Source: Saccharum officinarum
Lineage: Eukaryota; Streptophyta; Magnoliopsida; Poales; Poaceae
NCBI GenBank assembly: GCA_020631735.1
Contig: CM036209.1
Span: 4,563,451-4,627,450, forward strand
Reading direction: 5' to 3'
Length of the DNA: 64,000 nt
The position numbers and the translations under genes are program-made. How positions within the stretch are numbered: position 1 is the first letter of the stretch; the number at the start of each line of letters is the position of its first letter. This document shows, in pieces, positions 53,821 to 64,000 of this stretch. Under the pieces are notes generated by a model. The model saw only the letters and a list, made by a program, of their open reading frames with translations, made no database searches and was not told the DNA's origin.

Positions 53821-56800
53821 GTGCTTGATAGTGGGTGCTCTCAACATATGACCGGTGATTCAAGAATGTTCAACTCTCTCAAATCAAATGATAGTGGCAT
53901 TGATAGCATCACATTTGGTGACAATAGCAAGGGTGATGTAAAGGCTCTTGGAAGGATTGCAATCTCAAATGATCATAGCATCTCCAATGTGCTACTAGTT
54001 GAAAAGCTCAATTTCAACTTGTTGTCAGTTGCTCAATTGTGTGATCTCGGTTTCAAGTGCATATTTGGTGTTGATGATGTGGAGATAGTTAGTGTTGATG
54101 GCTCTAACTTGATCTTCAAAGGCTTTAGATTTGAGAATCTTTACTTGGTTGATTTCAATGCTAGTGACACTCAACTTTCAACATGTTTGCTCACCAAATC
54201 AAGTATGGGTTGGTTATGGCATAGAAGACTTGGTCATGTTGGCATGAAGCAATTGAACAAGTTAGTGAAGCATGACTTAGTTAGAGGCTTGAAGGATGTC
54301 ACATTTGAGAAAGATAAGCTATGTAGTGCATGTCAAGCCGGAAAGCAAGTAGGCAACACTCATCCATTGAAAAGCATTATGAGTACTTCCAAGGCATTTG
54401 AGTTGTTGCACATGGATCTATTTGGCCAACTACATACACAAGCATTGGTGGCAACAAGTATGGCTTTGTGATTATGGATGATTTCACTAGATACACATGG
54501 GTATTCTTTCTTGGGGACAAAAGTGATGTATTTGACATATTCAAGAAGTTCATCAAGAGAGTGCAAAATGAGTTTGAAACCACAATCAAGAAAGTGAGAA
54601 GTGACAATGGAAGTGAGTTTAGAAACACAAGAGTTGATGAGCTATGTGAGGAGCTTGGAATCAAGCATCAATTCTCGGCCAAGTATACACCTCAATCAAA
54701 TGGCCTAGTTGAAAGGAAGAATAGAACCTTAATTGATATGGCAAGATCAATGTTGAATGAGTATAATGTGAGTCATTCATTTTGGGCCGAAGCAATCAAC
54801 ACGGCTTGCTTTTATAGCAACCGTCTCTATTGCCACAAGTTCCTTGAGAAGACACCATATGAGATCTTAAATGGAAGAAAGCCCAACATTGCATACTTTC
54901 GGGTATTTGGTTGTAAATGCTATATCTTGAAGAAAGGCACTAGATTGAGCAAGTTTGAGAAGAAATGTGATGAAGGCTTCCTACTTGGTTACTCAACTAC
55001 TAGCAAAGCTTATAGAGTTTGGAATTTGGCTAATAGTCAACTTGAAGAAGTGTATGATATTGAGTTTGATGAAACAAACGGTTCTCAAGATGAAGAAGAT
55101 AACTTGGATGATGTGAGAGGAACTCAATTGAGTAATGCTATGAAAGAGATGGATATTGGCGATATTAGACCAAACAAGTAATTCATGTGGATGATGACAA
55201 AGATCAAGTGCTCTAAAGTCCAATTACACAAGCTAGTGGTTCTCTAATGCAAAATCAAGCTAGTACATCATCTCAAGTGCAACAAGATCAACAAGTGGCT
55301 AGTTCATCATCTCCAATTCATGATCAACATCAACATCCAAGCAATCAAGTCCAAGTGCTTCAACCAACTAACATTGCAAGAGACCATCCATTGGATTCCA
55401 TCATTGGTGACATACAAAGAGGAGTTCAAACTAGATCAAGATTGGCATCATTTTGTGCTCACTCTTCTTTTGTGTCAATGGAAGAACCCAAGGACATTGA
55501 TAAAGCATTGAGAGATCCGGATTGGGTAAATGCAATGCATGAAGAGCTCAACAACTTCAAGAGAAATGAAGTATGGGAACTAGTTGAAAGGCCTAAGGAT
55601 CACAATGTCATTGGAACAAGATGGGTCTTTCGCAACAAGCAAGATCAAGATGGGATAGTAGTAAGGAACAAAGCAAGACTAGTGGCTCAAGGTTACACAC
55701 AAATAGAGGGTCTTGACTTTGGTGAAACTTATGCCCTGGTTGCAAGATTGGAAGCAATTAGGATCTTACTTGCCTATGCTTGTGCTCACAATATCAAGCT
55801 ATATCAAATGGATGTAAAGAGTGCATTTCTCAATGGGTACATTCAAGAGGAGGTGTATGTGGAGCAACCTCCCGGTTTTGAAGATGACAAGAAACCCAAT
55901 CATGTATACAAGTTAAGAAAGGCTTTGTATGGATTAAAGCAAGCACCTAGAGCATGGTATGAAAGATTGAGGGACTTCTTGCTATCCAAAGGATTTGTCA
56001 TGGGCAAAGTTGATACAACACTATTCACCAAGAAGATTGGGAAAGACTTATTTGTGTTGCAAATATATGTTGATGATATCATATTCGGTTCAACCAATCA
56101 AGATTATTGTGATGAGTTTGGAAAAATGATGGCAAAAGAATTTGAAATGTCAATGATTGGTGAACTTAGTTTCTTTCTTGGACTTCAAATCAAACAAATG
56201 AAAGAAGGTACATTTGTGAGCCAAACTAAGTACATCAAAGATATGCTCAAGAAGTTTGGCATGGAAGATGCAAAGAGTATTACAACCCCAATGGGCACTA
56301 GTGGAAGTTTGGATAGTGACAAGAGTGGCAACATGGTGGATCAAAAGCTATATAGATCAATGATTGGTAGCCTACTCTATGTGACGGCATCAAGGCCCGA
56401 TGTGATGTTTAGTGTATGCATGTGTGCAAGATTTCAAGCCTCACCAAGAGAAAGTCATTTGAAGGCAACAAAGAGAATATTGAGGTACTTAAAGCATACA
56501 CAAGATGTTGGATTGTGGTATCCCAAAGGTGCAAGCTTTGAGCTAGTTGGATATTCGGATTCCGACTATGCCGGTGATAAAGTGGAGAGAAAGAGCACTT
56601 CCGGACATGTCAATTGTTGGGAAGATCACTTGTCTCATGGTCATCCAAAAGCAAAATAGTATTGCACTATCTACCGCCGAAGCCGAATACATCGCCGCGG
56701 GTAGTTGTTGTGCACAAATCTTATGGATGAAGGCAACATTGAAAGATTTTGGAATCAACTTTCAAGAATGTGCCATTGCTATGTGACAATGAAAGTGCCG

Positions 56801-57018
56801 TGAAGCTAACCAACAATCCGGTTCAACATCAAAGAACAAAGCATATTGATGTTCGTCATCACTTTATTAGAGATCATCAACAAAAGGGTGACATTGCTAT
56901 TGAGAGTGTGGGCACCGAAGATCAATTAGCCGATCTATTCACCAAGCCACTTGATGAGAAGAGATTTCACAAGCTAAAGAATGAGTTGAACATACTTGAC
57001 TTCTCCAACATGAGTTGA
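53821..57018 (+). pseudogene. pol: RE2 Pol with several frameshifts
   Basis: The protease motif [12 protein letters not shown] opens the region, followed by the HHCC and integrase parts. A base is missing near 54425, just after HMDLFG, so the integrase core is frameshifted at its first Asp. The frame resumes to 55181, shifts again, and passes a TAA at 55214-55216. From 55247 reverse transcriptase is continuous, including [12 protein letters not shown] and [10 protein letters not shown], up to a frameshift in RNase H near 56607 and another near 56755. The C-terminal piece ends NELNILDFSNMS at 57018. Unlike RE1, the RT domain itself is uninterrupted. Confidence 0.85.
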
Positions 57019-57454
57019 TGCACCCCATATATGACATGCCTCTCCTTCGAGCCCCAAGGTACAATTGGTTGACATGTCATACATTCTATGCTAAGGACAT
57101 GTTTAGTGCATCTAGTCATGATTTCTTATGTTCTAGGATCATTCATGAAAATTAAATGAATTTGAAGTTTATATGGTGCCACTATTGTTTCCATGACTTG
57201 TATGATCTAGTGGTAGCATATAACTTGTTTAAGTAGCTTGTGATCCTAAGTGTTTAATCTAGAAAACTTGTCTAAATATTTGCTTCAACATGGTGCATGA
57301 TAACCCTTCTAGTGAGGTGTGAAGAAGCTTGCCCTTGGATCAAACCGAAGTATTTTATTTATGCAAGCAATCTAGGTTGAATCATAAACTTGATCCTCAC
57401 CCCATATTTCAACATGATAATCTATCTAAAGTTTGCTCCTTGTGGTCAATTGGT

Positions 57455-57630
57455 GCCAAAGGGGGAGAAAATATTGTTCACAAAGATAGAACTCAAAGGG
57501 GAAGAAAATGGTGGGGGAGAAAATGTTGTTCACAAGATAGATTCTAAAAGGGGAGAAAACCTAAAGGGGAGAATTGATAAAAGAAGGGGATCAACTAAAA
57601 TTTTGAGCACACAAGTAGGGGGAGCAAGCT
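57455..57630 (+). other. RE2 multiple polypurine tract cluster
   Basis: AAAGGGGGAG, CAAAGGGGAAG, GTGGGGGAG, AAAAGGGGAG, TAAAGGGGAG, GAAGGGGATC and GTAGGGGGAG in 175 bp, the same arrangement as in RE1. Confidence 0.75.
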
Positions 57631-58194
57631 CTTAAACATGAATGTTGCATTTCTATGTGCACTTCATATGTATGATGCATAGTTATGCATTTCGTTTTCT
57701 CCGATACATTGCTTGTGTGGTGACTTGCTAGTATAATTTGAATGATGCATTGAGGTACTAGCATGAATAGGAAGTAGTTAGATTTTTCTTGCTTCATGTT
57801 TTTCAAAGTGGTACTAGAGCCTTGCTTATAATGTTGATCTCACGAGGTTTCTAGTTATATTTGTGTTTTTCAAGTGGAATCTAACTACACAAGGTGCTAA
57901 GATGGTGTTTATCGCTACTCCGATGGTATCACGCTTCAAAGGTCTATAATCTTAAACACTTAGCACCTATTGGTAGTCAATGCTCCTAATCTTTCCTATC
58001 TAACATGTATGCTTCCAAAATCCAAACATATAGCATACATGTAGGGGGAGCCATTGCTATCAATTTGAATTCATGATCACATGTCCATAATTCTTACACA
58101 TGGTAATATACTTGGACAATGTGACATGGGTTCAATCAAAATTTTTATAATATCTTTGTGAAAGGTTGTCACCAATTACCAACAAGGGGGAGAT

Positions 58195-60182
58195 TGAAAG
58201 TCCTATGTTTGGTGTTGGTAATTAGTGACAATGCCTAAGTACTAATCCTATGCCTAAGTTGTATGTAGCATATGAGGATTAGTACACTCCAAGGTTGGTG
58301 GCAAGATGGACATGGTGATCATGATGGCCACACTTGGATTTGGACGCAACCCTACGTGATCAAGGCAAAGGTATATGCTTAAGGGTTGTGTTTTAGTAAC
58401 CAAGACACCTAGTGGGTGTGGTTACATTATAGGATAGATAGCCGTACTATAAAGAGGGGAATGACGCGGCTATTGAACTCCTAAGTGCCTCTAGATGTGC
58501 ATTTCATGATCATATGCATTTGGATAGAACTAATATCGCCTCGAAAAATGATTGTGAAAATGCTACACACTCACACATGACGAAGATCACTTGGTGGTGT
58601 TAGCACGTTTGCGAAGGCGGTGGAGTTTGAGCGGTAGAGAGGGTTTGGGATCCTCTCTCCCTCCCGCCGAGCTTGCGAGGCGGGATTCAGGCGTTTTGAG
58701 AAGTTGAAACGACTATTTTCCACTACGCCGGAAGTCCGGAAAAGAAACGGAGGCGAACGGAGGTCACAGAGGTGACCGGACGCTGAACCGGACGCGGTCC
58801 TTGCATGACCGGACGCGTCCGGTCAGTGTTCAGTGTCTGCGCGTTTTTCAGTTCGATGATCGGACGCGAGGCGCGTCCGGTCACTGATGATCGGACGCGT
58901 CCGGTCGTTCAGGGAGCTTACTGGACTCTAACGGACGCTGTCACTGTCGCGTCCGGTCATTTTCTTCAGCGCGTCCGTCGGTCACTATTTCGTTGAGCGC
59001 TGCTCAGGCGACCAGCGCGTCCGGTCCTTCACGGGACCAGCGCGTCCGGTCGTTCCCGGCGCGTCCGGTCAGTTGGACCAGCGCGTCCGGTCGTTGCTTC
59101 GCAGTTAGCCGTTGGGCGACCAGCGCGTCCGGTCGTTTGGACCAGCGCGTCCGGTCAGTACTTCACGAGTTAGCCGTTGGGCGACCGGCGCGTCCGGTCA
59201 GTTGGACCAGCGCGTCCGGTCAGCCGATTTCGGCTGTTTAAGTTTCTAACAAAGGCTATATTCGAAGGGGTACGTCTATAAATACTCGTTGGCCGGCTCA
59301 AGGCTCTCTCTCTCTCGAACATTTTGACATACTTGTGAGCACTTTGAGCTAAGCAACTCCCCTCCCACTCATCTCTCTTGCTTCTTTGCATATTCGAAGT
59401 GAGATTGAGTGATCCAAGTGCATTTGCATTGTGAGATTGCATCTAGTTGGCACTTGGTGGTTGATTTGCTGCGGGATTCTTGTTTCTCTTGGTGGTTGCC
59501 GCCACCTAGACGGCTTGGAGCAGCTTGGAGGCGTTGGCAAGAGTTGGTGATTGTTCTTGGCCACCTCCGGTGATTTGTGAGGGTTTGTGCCTACCTCGGC
59601 GAAGCGCCAAAGGCAACGTTAGTATATTGCTCGTGTCATTGCAACCTTTTGCCATTTGGTAGGTTCTTGTGGTGCCTTTTGAGAGGCTCGGTGTGTGACC
59701 GATTAGCCACCGAACCACGTGGTGAAGAGGGACACAACGGGGACTAGCGTGCCGGCAAGCACGTGAACCTCGGGATAAATCTTTCGTGTCATCACTTTCA
59801 TATTGTGATTGATTGATCCCGGTGTTCGGTTATCTTGGTATTCATTGTTGATCATATTGGTTGGCTCAATACTTCGCCCCTCGGTGATACCCTCCTAACT
59901 CAACTCCACATTACTTTCTTAGTTATCTTTGCTAGCTAGTTTAGCTTTGCTAGAGTAGCTTCTTTGTGTAGCTTGCTAGTTGTAGTTTCCTTCTCGGTTT
60001 GACTTGTGCGGTTGAGTGCAATTACTAGAATTGTGAATTAGTTAGGTGGCTTGCAAACACCCCGTAGGCTAAGCAAAACTCGCATCTCGCTATTTGTTTA
60101 TTGATAAAACTTGGTTTAGCTTTGTCTTTGATAGAAAATTTTTAATAGGCTTTCACCCCCCTCTAGCCATCAAGACCTTTCA
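58195..60182 (+). repeat. RE2 3' LTR
   Basis: 1988 bp. TATA box at 59277-59284. Preceded by the polypurine tract AAGGGGGAGA (58184-58193). Confidence 0.9.
58775..59222 (+). promoter_or_regulatory. CpG-rich motif array in RE2 3' LTR
   Basis: Same array as in the 5' LTR with small changes in unit sequence and spacing; TATA box at 59277-59284. Confidence 0.75.
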
Positions 60183-60186
60183 CTGC

Positions 60187-60286
60187 NNNNNNNNNNNNNN
60201 NNNNNNNNNNNNNNNNNNNNNNNNNNNNNNNNNNNNNNNNNNNNNNNNNNNNNNNNNNNNNNNNNNNNNNNNNNNNNNNNNNNNNN
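60187..60286. other. Assembly gap (100 N)
   Basis: Exactly 100 N, the usual placeholder for a gap of unknown length. It cuts the right flank of RE2, the remainder of RE3 and the 3' part of the lectin receptor gene. Confidence 0.97.
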
Positions 60287-61055
60287 CTGCGGAGAAGCCA
60301 ACGGCGACACGCTCCGGCAGGTAGCTTTTCAGATCGACAGTCGCGTTGACGTAGTACGACGTGTCGTTGATGGTGAGCTGGACGGCCAGCAACCTGGTGA
60401 CATTCTCGTACGTCACGGTGGCCACCATCTCGTAGCCGGACGTGAGGTTCCTGGTCCGCGAGGTGGTGTCGGTGGACGCCGTGGAGTTGAGGGAGTTGAC
60501 GTCGATGCCCACGTGGCTGCTGCTGATGTCGTCGTTCGCCAGGTTCCGAAAGGTGTCGAACTCGACGGCGACGATGGTGCCGTTGCCGGTGCCGTTGGTG
60601 TAGGCCGGGAGGAGGCCTAGCATGCCGCCGGAGCTGTTGGTAGGGACACCTGACCCGACACCGAAATGGGCGAGGAAGAAGGCCATCCCATCGCCGGCAA
60701 ATGTGCTCGGGTCCAGACTGATGCGGAAGGAGAAGGTGGTGACGAAGCTGGCCGTCTCGCCGGTAGCTGCGTCCCAGAGCGGCACTGGCTGCGTGTACGT
60801 CGCCCGGCCGACGCTGTATGTGCTGTCTTGGTCACGCTGGTTCCGCGTCAGCTCGAGGGTGTTTGGAGTGAGGTATGCGTCGCCGGTGCAGTTTATCAGC
60901 TGGGAGAGGTCTGGGCTCTGGGGCATGGAGAAGGTGAGGTTGAAGGACACCGAGCCAGCGCGAGGGACATGGATGGCAAGCGTCCAAAGACAGTAGAGGC
61001 TGCACAGGACGGTGAGGCCGGAGGGACCGCAGCTCGCTCTCGCTGCGGCTGCCAT
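60287..61055 (-). CDS. L-type lectin receptor-like kinase, extracellular part only (rest in gap)
   Basis: Minus-strand frame of 256 codons from ATG at 61055 to the gap edge, with no stop. Residues 1-34 form a signal peptide (hydrophobic LTVLCSLYCLWTLAIHV). From about residue 36 a legume-lectin domain follows, with GDGMAFFLA (121-129), the metal-site signature VEFDTFRN (164-171) and HVGIDVNS (181-188), ending LPERVAVGFSA. Several N-x-S/T glycosylation sites are present. In this family the lectin domain is followed by a membrane span and a Ser/Thr kinase acting at the plasma membrane in signalling. Those parts would lie in the gap, so a lectin-only protein cannot be excluded. GC-rich codon use fits an active grass gene. 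Confidence 0.85.
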
Positions 61056-61721
61056 TGTTGCTAGCTAGCAGCATTTGGTTTGTGGGATCTGGGATGGGTT
61101 GGAAGAGGAAGAAGGACATAAAAATTTTTGAAGTATTACGAATAGTCAAGATTGGAATGGGCCAACCCGGCCCTGGCCTGAACCGGTCCCGTGGCCTCAA
61201 GGCCAATTTTAGGGGGGCATGGGTCCACCAATTTCCTCTAGATGCTATAACATCGATGGTCCATTGTGTAATATGTGTCTATCCAAATATTTTTCTACAA
61301 TCATAAACCATGAATGTTATTAACATTTTTAGAAAAGATAAGATACAAGATTAAAAAAATATAATAATAACAAATTAAGATTATTAGCAATACATCAAAT
61401 TAAGTAAGTTTGCAGGTGAACCATGATTTTCATTTTATCAATTTTCACTTTTAAAAGATGATATTCCTCAATATACTTCCAAGCACTAACAATCTTACAA
61501 GTTATGATCAACTGTACTTATTTGAAAAATTGAAGAATACCAATAAATTAAAGAAAAAAATATTAATATGACAAGTGGGTCGACCCATGATAACATTAGG
61601 TTAATAGGTTCCGGCTCTATTGATTCACTTTGGAATTTAAGGCCGGCTCCTATGACCCATAGGCCATGTATTTGTGGGTCAGGACAACTACCCACGGGTG
61701 CCATCCATTACGAATAGGGTC
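61056..61721. other. Upstream region of the lectin gene, with repeat sequence
   Basis: The first 100 bp are leader or promoter; no clear TATA box. Bases 61150-61220 (gggccaacccggccctgg) and 61570-61700 (gtgggtcgacccatgataac, cccataggccatgt) look like the ends of a DNA transposon of hAT style, but no target duplication was found. Confidence 0.4.
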
Positions 61722-61976
61722 TCTCTCTGTCCCAAAATAGAAGTCATTCTCGCTTCCCGAAAAATCACCTTTTTCAAACTTTGACCAGTTATATATAAAA
61801 GAATATTAATATTTATAATACATAATTAGTATCATTAGATAGATCGTTGAATATACTTTTATAATAAACTTATTTGGAGATATAAATGTTCCACGCTTTT
61901 TCTATAAACCTAGTCAAAGTTGAGAAAGTTTGACCTACACGTATCCCATAACGTCATGTGTTCAGGAGGGAGGGAG
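61722..61976. mobile_element. Degenerate Stowaway-like MITE
   Basis: Left end ctctctctgtcccaaaatag, right end ggagggagggagta; inner aatattaatatttataatac is shared with the next element. The two lie head to tail. Confidence 0.65.
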
Positions 61977-61978
61977 TA

Positions 61979-62213
61979 CTCCCTCCGTCCCTAAATATCT
62001 GTCGCTTTACGCTTCCCGAGAAACACCTTTAATTAAATATATATTAAAAAATATTAATATTTATGGTATAAATTAGTATCATTGAAAGATCTTTGAATCT
62101 AGTTTTTTAATAAATTTATTTGGAGACACAAATGTTACACGTATTTTCTACAAATCGAGTCAAACTTTGCGGCACAAAAACCGGAAACGACACTTAATTG
62201 GGGACGGAGGGAG
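61979..62213. mobile_element. Stowaway MITE (TSD TA)
   Basis: 235 bp, termini CTCCCTCCGTCCCTAAAT and, reversed, CTCCCTCCGTCCCCAATT, flanked by TA at 61977-61978 and 62214-62215. Classic mariner-related grass MITE. Confidence 0.9.
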
Positions 62214-62254
62214 TATATGATATGAGATGTACTAGTACAAACGACAATAATAAT

Positions 62255-62532
62255 CCGTGTTAGATCCCAAATTTTGGCCGCCCGAATTGGGCTCTGCTGC
62301 TATAATGTTCCTGCCGGAACACTGTAGCAGCTTTTTGTTTTTTAGTGCAAAAAATTATCTAAAAATTGATATTAGACTCAAAATATTCGTCTCGCAAAGT
62401 ACAACAAAACTGTACAATTGTTTTTGATTTCATCTACATTTAGTACCCATGCATTTGCCGGTATTTTGATGTGATGGGGAATCTCTTTTTACATAGTAGA
62501 ATTTGGGGGGAATTGAGGATCTAAACAAGGCC
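62255..62532. mobile_element. Tourist-like MITE, same family as B1
   Basis: Right terminus, reversed, GGCCTTGTTTAGATCC; left terminus degraded (ccgtgttagatcc). Inner ttcgtctcgcaaagtacaac matches B1 and the MULE2 MITE. Confidence 0.75.
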
Positions 62533-63760
62533 AAAGCCAAATCGTTTTGATGTTCTTCCATTCAGTCACTTGCTCAAAAGCTAGACAAGCTGCTATTCCA
62601 ACCACCGGACGCTAGCTGGCGTGTGTGACTTTGACAACGACTGATGGAGCCAGCGTGCAGCGTGGACTTGGTCGTCAACAGGAAGTCGTCGTGCCGTCAC
62701 CAAGTCGTCCCGCGTGAACCAGACATGCATGCATCTTTTCTTTTCTGTCCACTGACGACACTGCCCACTAGAACACAAGTGGATGTAATTAGTACTAGTA
62801 CGTACATAGTACTACTCAATTTGGTTTCAAGAAATTATAACAGAGGTACAGTGAAAAGCTTTGGAGCACTGGCTGACTTTTTGCTTTTACTGTTCTCTGA
62901 ATTCTTTTTCTTTTTAATCTTTGATTACTGCGCTGAGTAACAAGTTGTACTTTTATTATTGTTATCCATTTTCTATTTGCATTGTTTGATTATTTTTGTG
63001 ATTTCTTCAAGTTACAATAGCTGTCTGTCTGCTTATAACATTTTGGTATTGTTTTGGGACTTCAGTGATTTGGGTTAAAAAACTTCGTTGGTTGAGATAT
63101 TTGAAGTTTGAGAGCGTTACTGAACTTGTATGGACAGTCCATATATAGCCTTGAGCATTTGTGATAAGTCAAGAATCTTGGTTGTACATTTGTTGCATTT
63201 GAAGGTGAAGCCTTCTAGATGATTAGAGGTGACATCCGGTGCCCCCTTTCTTGTGATGAATTCACATGATAATTTGTGAGGGCTATTGCCCCGCAAGGAA
63301 AAAGATCATCTAGTGGATTCGAGAAATATAGTTGAAAGAGACTGACCTTCAGAAGTCACTCACGCCGTCCTCAATGGATACATAGGGTTCAAGTGAACTT
63401 GTACTTCGGAATGCAAATTCTTCTAATTTCTCCATCTCGGTTTGCCTCACATTTACATTTCTATCTCGTACTTATATTTCTGCATCGATCTACTTAAGTG
63501 TTCTTGTTTGTGGGTGCACGTGCTATGTGAACATGTTGTTGGGCATTCTAAGAACACATATCCAAAGTTTGGTTTGAACCAAAGCTCAATAGAAGTTTAT
63601 TACATTTGAGTTGGTTTTGTTCTGCCAAAACCAGCGTAGACGGATCTGCACTAATAGGCACCCAAAGGTCCTTTAAGGAACTCATCCATTCTGGCTATGG
63701 TAGTAGCAATACAAAGGAGGTACAGATAAGCTGGTGAATTGAGGCCTATACAAAAGCTGC
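62533..63760. other. No gene supported
   Basis: AT-rich sequence. A plus frame at 62644-62940 has no domain. The stretch 63150-63560 looks like degraded LTR sequence but no partner is present. Confidence 0.4.
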
Positions 63761-64000
63761 CACTACTATACAAAGGATTTTTAGAGACGGTTAAAATCTA
63801 TTTTCAGAGATGGCCAGCGTGGCTGCTAATGGTCACTGTTAATTGGCTATTTTTAGAGGTGGACGTATGGCCACTTCTGTACTCAAACTCACGAAATCAC
63901 TGATTTTTTATTATACATATAGACAACTACCATTTTACATCAATATTTCATAATCTTGTATTGAATATTTTAGCCATTAAATGATTTCAAACAAAAAAAG
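63761..64000 (+). mobile_element. Probable terminus of a CACTA element, running off the window
   Basis: It begins CACTACTATACAAAGGATTT, followed by several agagacgg/agagatgg/agaggtgg motifs typical of CACTA subterminal repeats. The other end is outside the window. Confidence 0.5.

Larger units (their letters stand above)
49558..60182 (+). mobile_element. RE2: second copy of the RE1 family, plus strand, decayed
   Basis: A 10.6-kb element collinear with RE1 but inverted relative to it. LTRs at 49558-51534 and 58195-60182 (TGAAAG..CTTTCA). It sits inside the 5' LTR of RE3. The left flank is actgc; the right flank shows only ctgc before the gap, so the 5-bp duplication is one base short. Its LTRs differ at clearly more positions than those of RE1 (for example cctatgtgat/cctacgtgat, gacgtggcta/gacgcggcta), so it is older. 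Gag and pol carry several disabling changes. Confidence 0.9.

Noticed and set aside
62644..62940. 98-codon plus frame near the right end
   Set aside because: No domain, ends in a Phe-rich run from T-rich sequence; no sign of splicing or promoter.

Overview
This window comes from a plant nuclear genome, almost certainly a grass (Poaceae, probably panicoid/Andropogoneae). The evidence is spliced genes with GT..AG introns, several MITE families typical of grasses, an Au-like tRNA-derived SINE, Sirevirus-type Ty1/copia elements, a Ty3/gypsy element with an extra ORF upstream of gag, and genes with GC-rich coding starts. It is mostly repeats: nested transposons with a few real genes and many broken gene fragments between them. 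One run of exactly 100 N (60187-60286) marks an assembly gap of unknown size.

Layout. 1-2399 (minus): a two-exon conserved plant gene of unknown function, cut by the window edge. 3904-6930: a Mutator-like element (MULE) with perfect 9-bp target duplications and an internally deleted transposase. 7682-7898: a hAT MITE with an 8-bp target duplication. 9700-17331 (plus): three tandem, decayed copies of one grass-specific protein family, broken by hAT, Tourist-like and LTR insertions and by a 204-bp duplication flanking a foreign insert; a SINE and a GRF zinc-finger remnant lie between copies B and C. 18144-28664 (minus): RE1, a complete Sirevirus-type copia element with nearly identical LTRs and a broken reverse transcriptase. 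29740-30790: AT-rich degenerate tandem repeats. 31823-33816: possible exons of an unidentified minus-strand gene. 34978-35484 (minus): an intact single-exon membrane protein. 36528-37983: a second MULE with 9-bp target duplications and what looks like a captured protein kinase fragment. 39122-43680: a graveyard of type III polyketide synthase (chalcone synthase-like) fragments, one interrupted by a hAT element and two arranged as an inverted repeat. 44854-49557: RE3, a deleted gypsy element. 49558-60182 (plus): RE2, a second copy of the RE1 family, inserted in an LTR of RE3. 60287-61055 (minus): the lectin half of an L-type lectin receptor kinase, cut by the gap. 61722-62532: Stowaway and Tourist-like MITEs. 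63761 to the edge: probably the end of a CACTA element.

How it fits together. Only three loci look like functional host genes: the left-edge gene, the small membrane protein and the lectin receptor kinase. The rest records waves of insertion: RE2 into RE3; RE1 into an older gcaacat-type repeat; hAT elements into a polyketide synthase exon and into a Harbinger-like element; and three MITEs into a single coding copy. No clearly new biological system is visible. The most interesting candidates are the inverted repeat of polyketide synthase fragments (a possible hairpin siRNA source), the CpG-rich motif array directly upstream of the TATA box in every RE1/RE2 LTR, and two consecutive in-frame stop codons between gag and pol in both copies of that family. 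All assignments come from reading the sequence; no database search was run.
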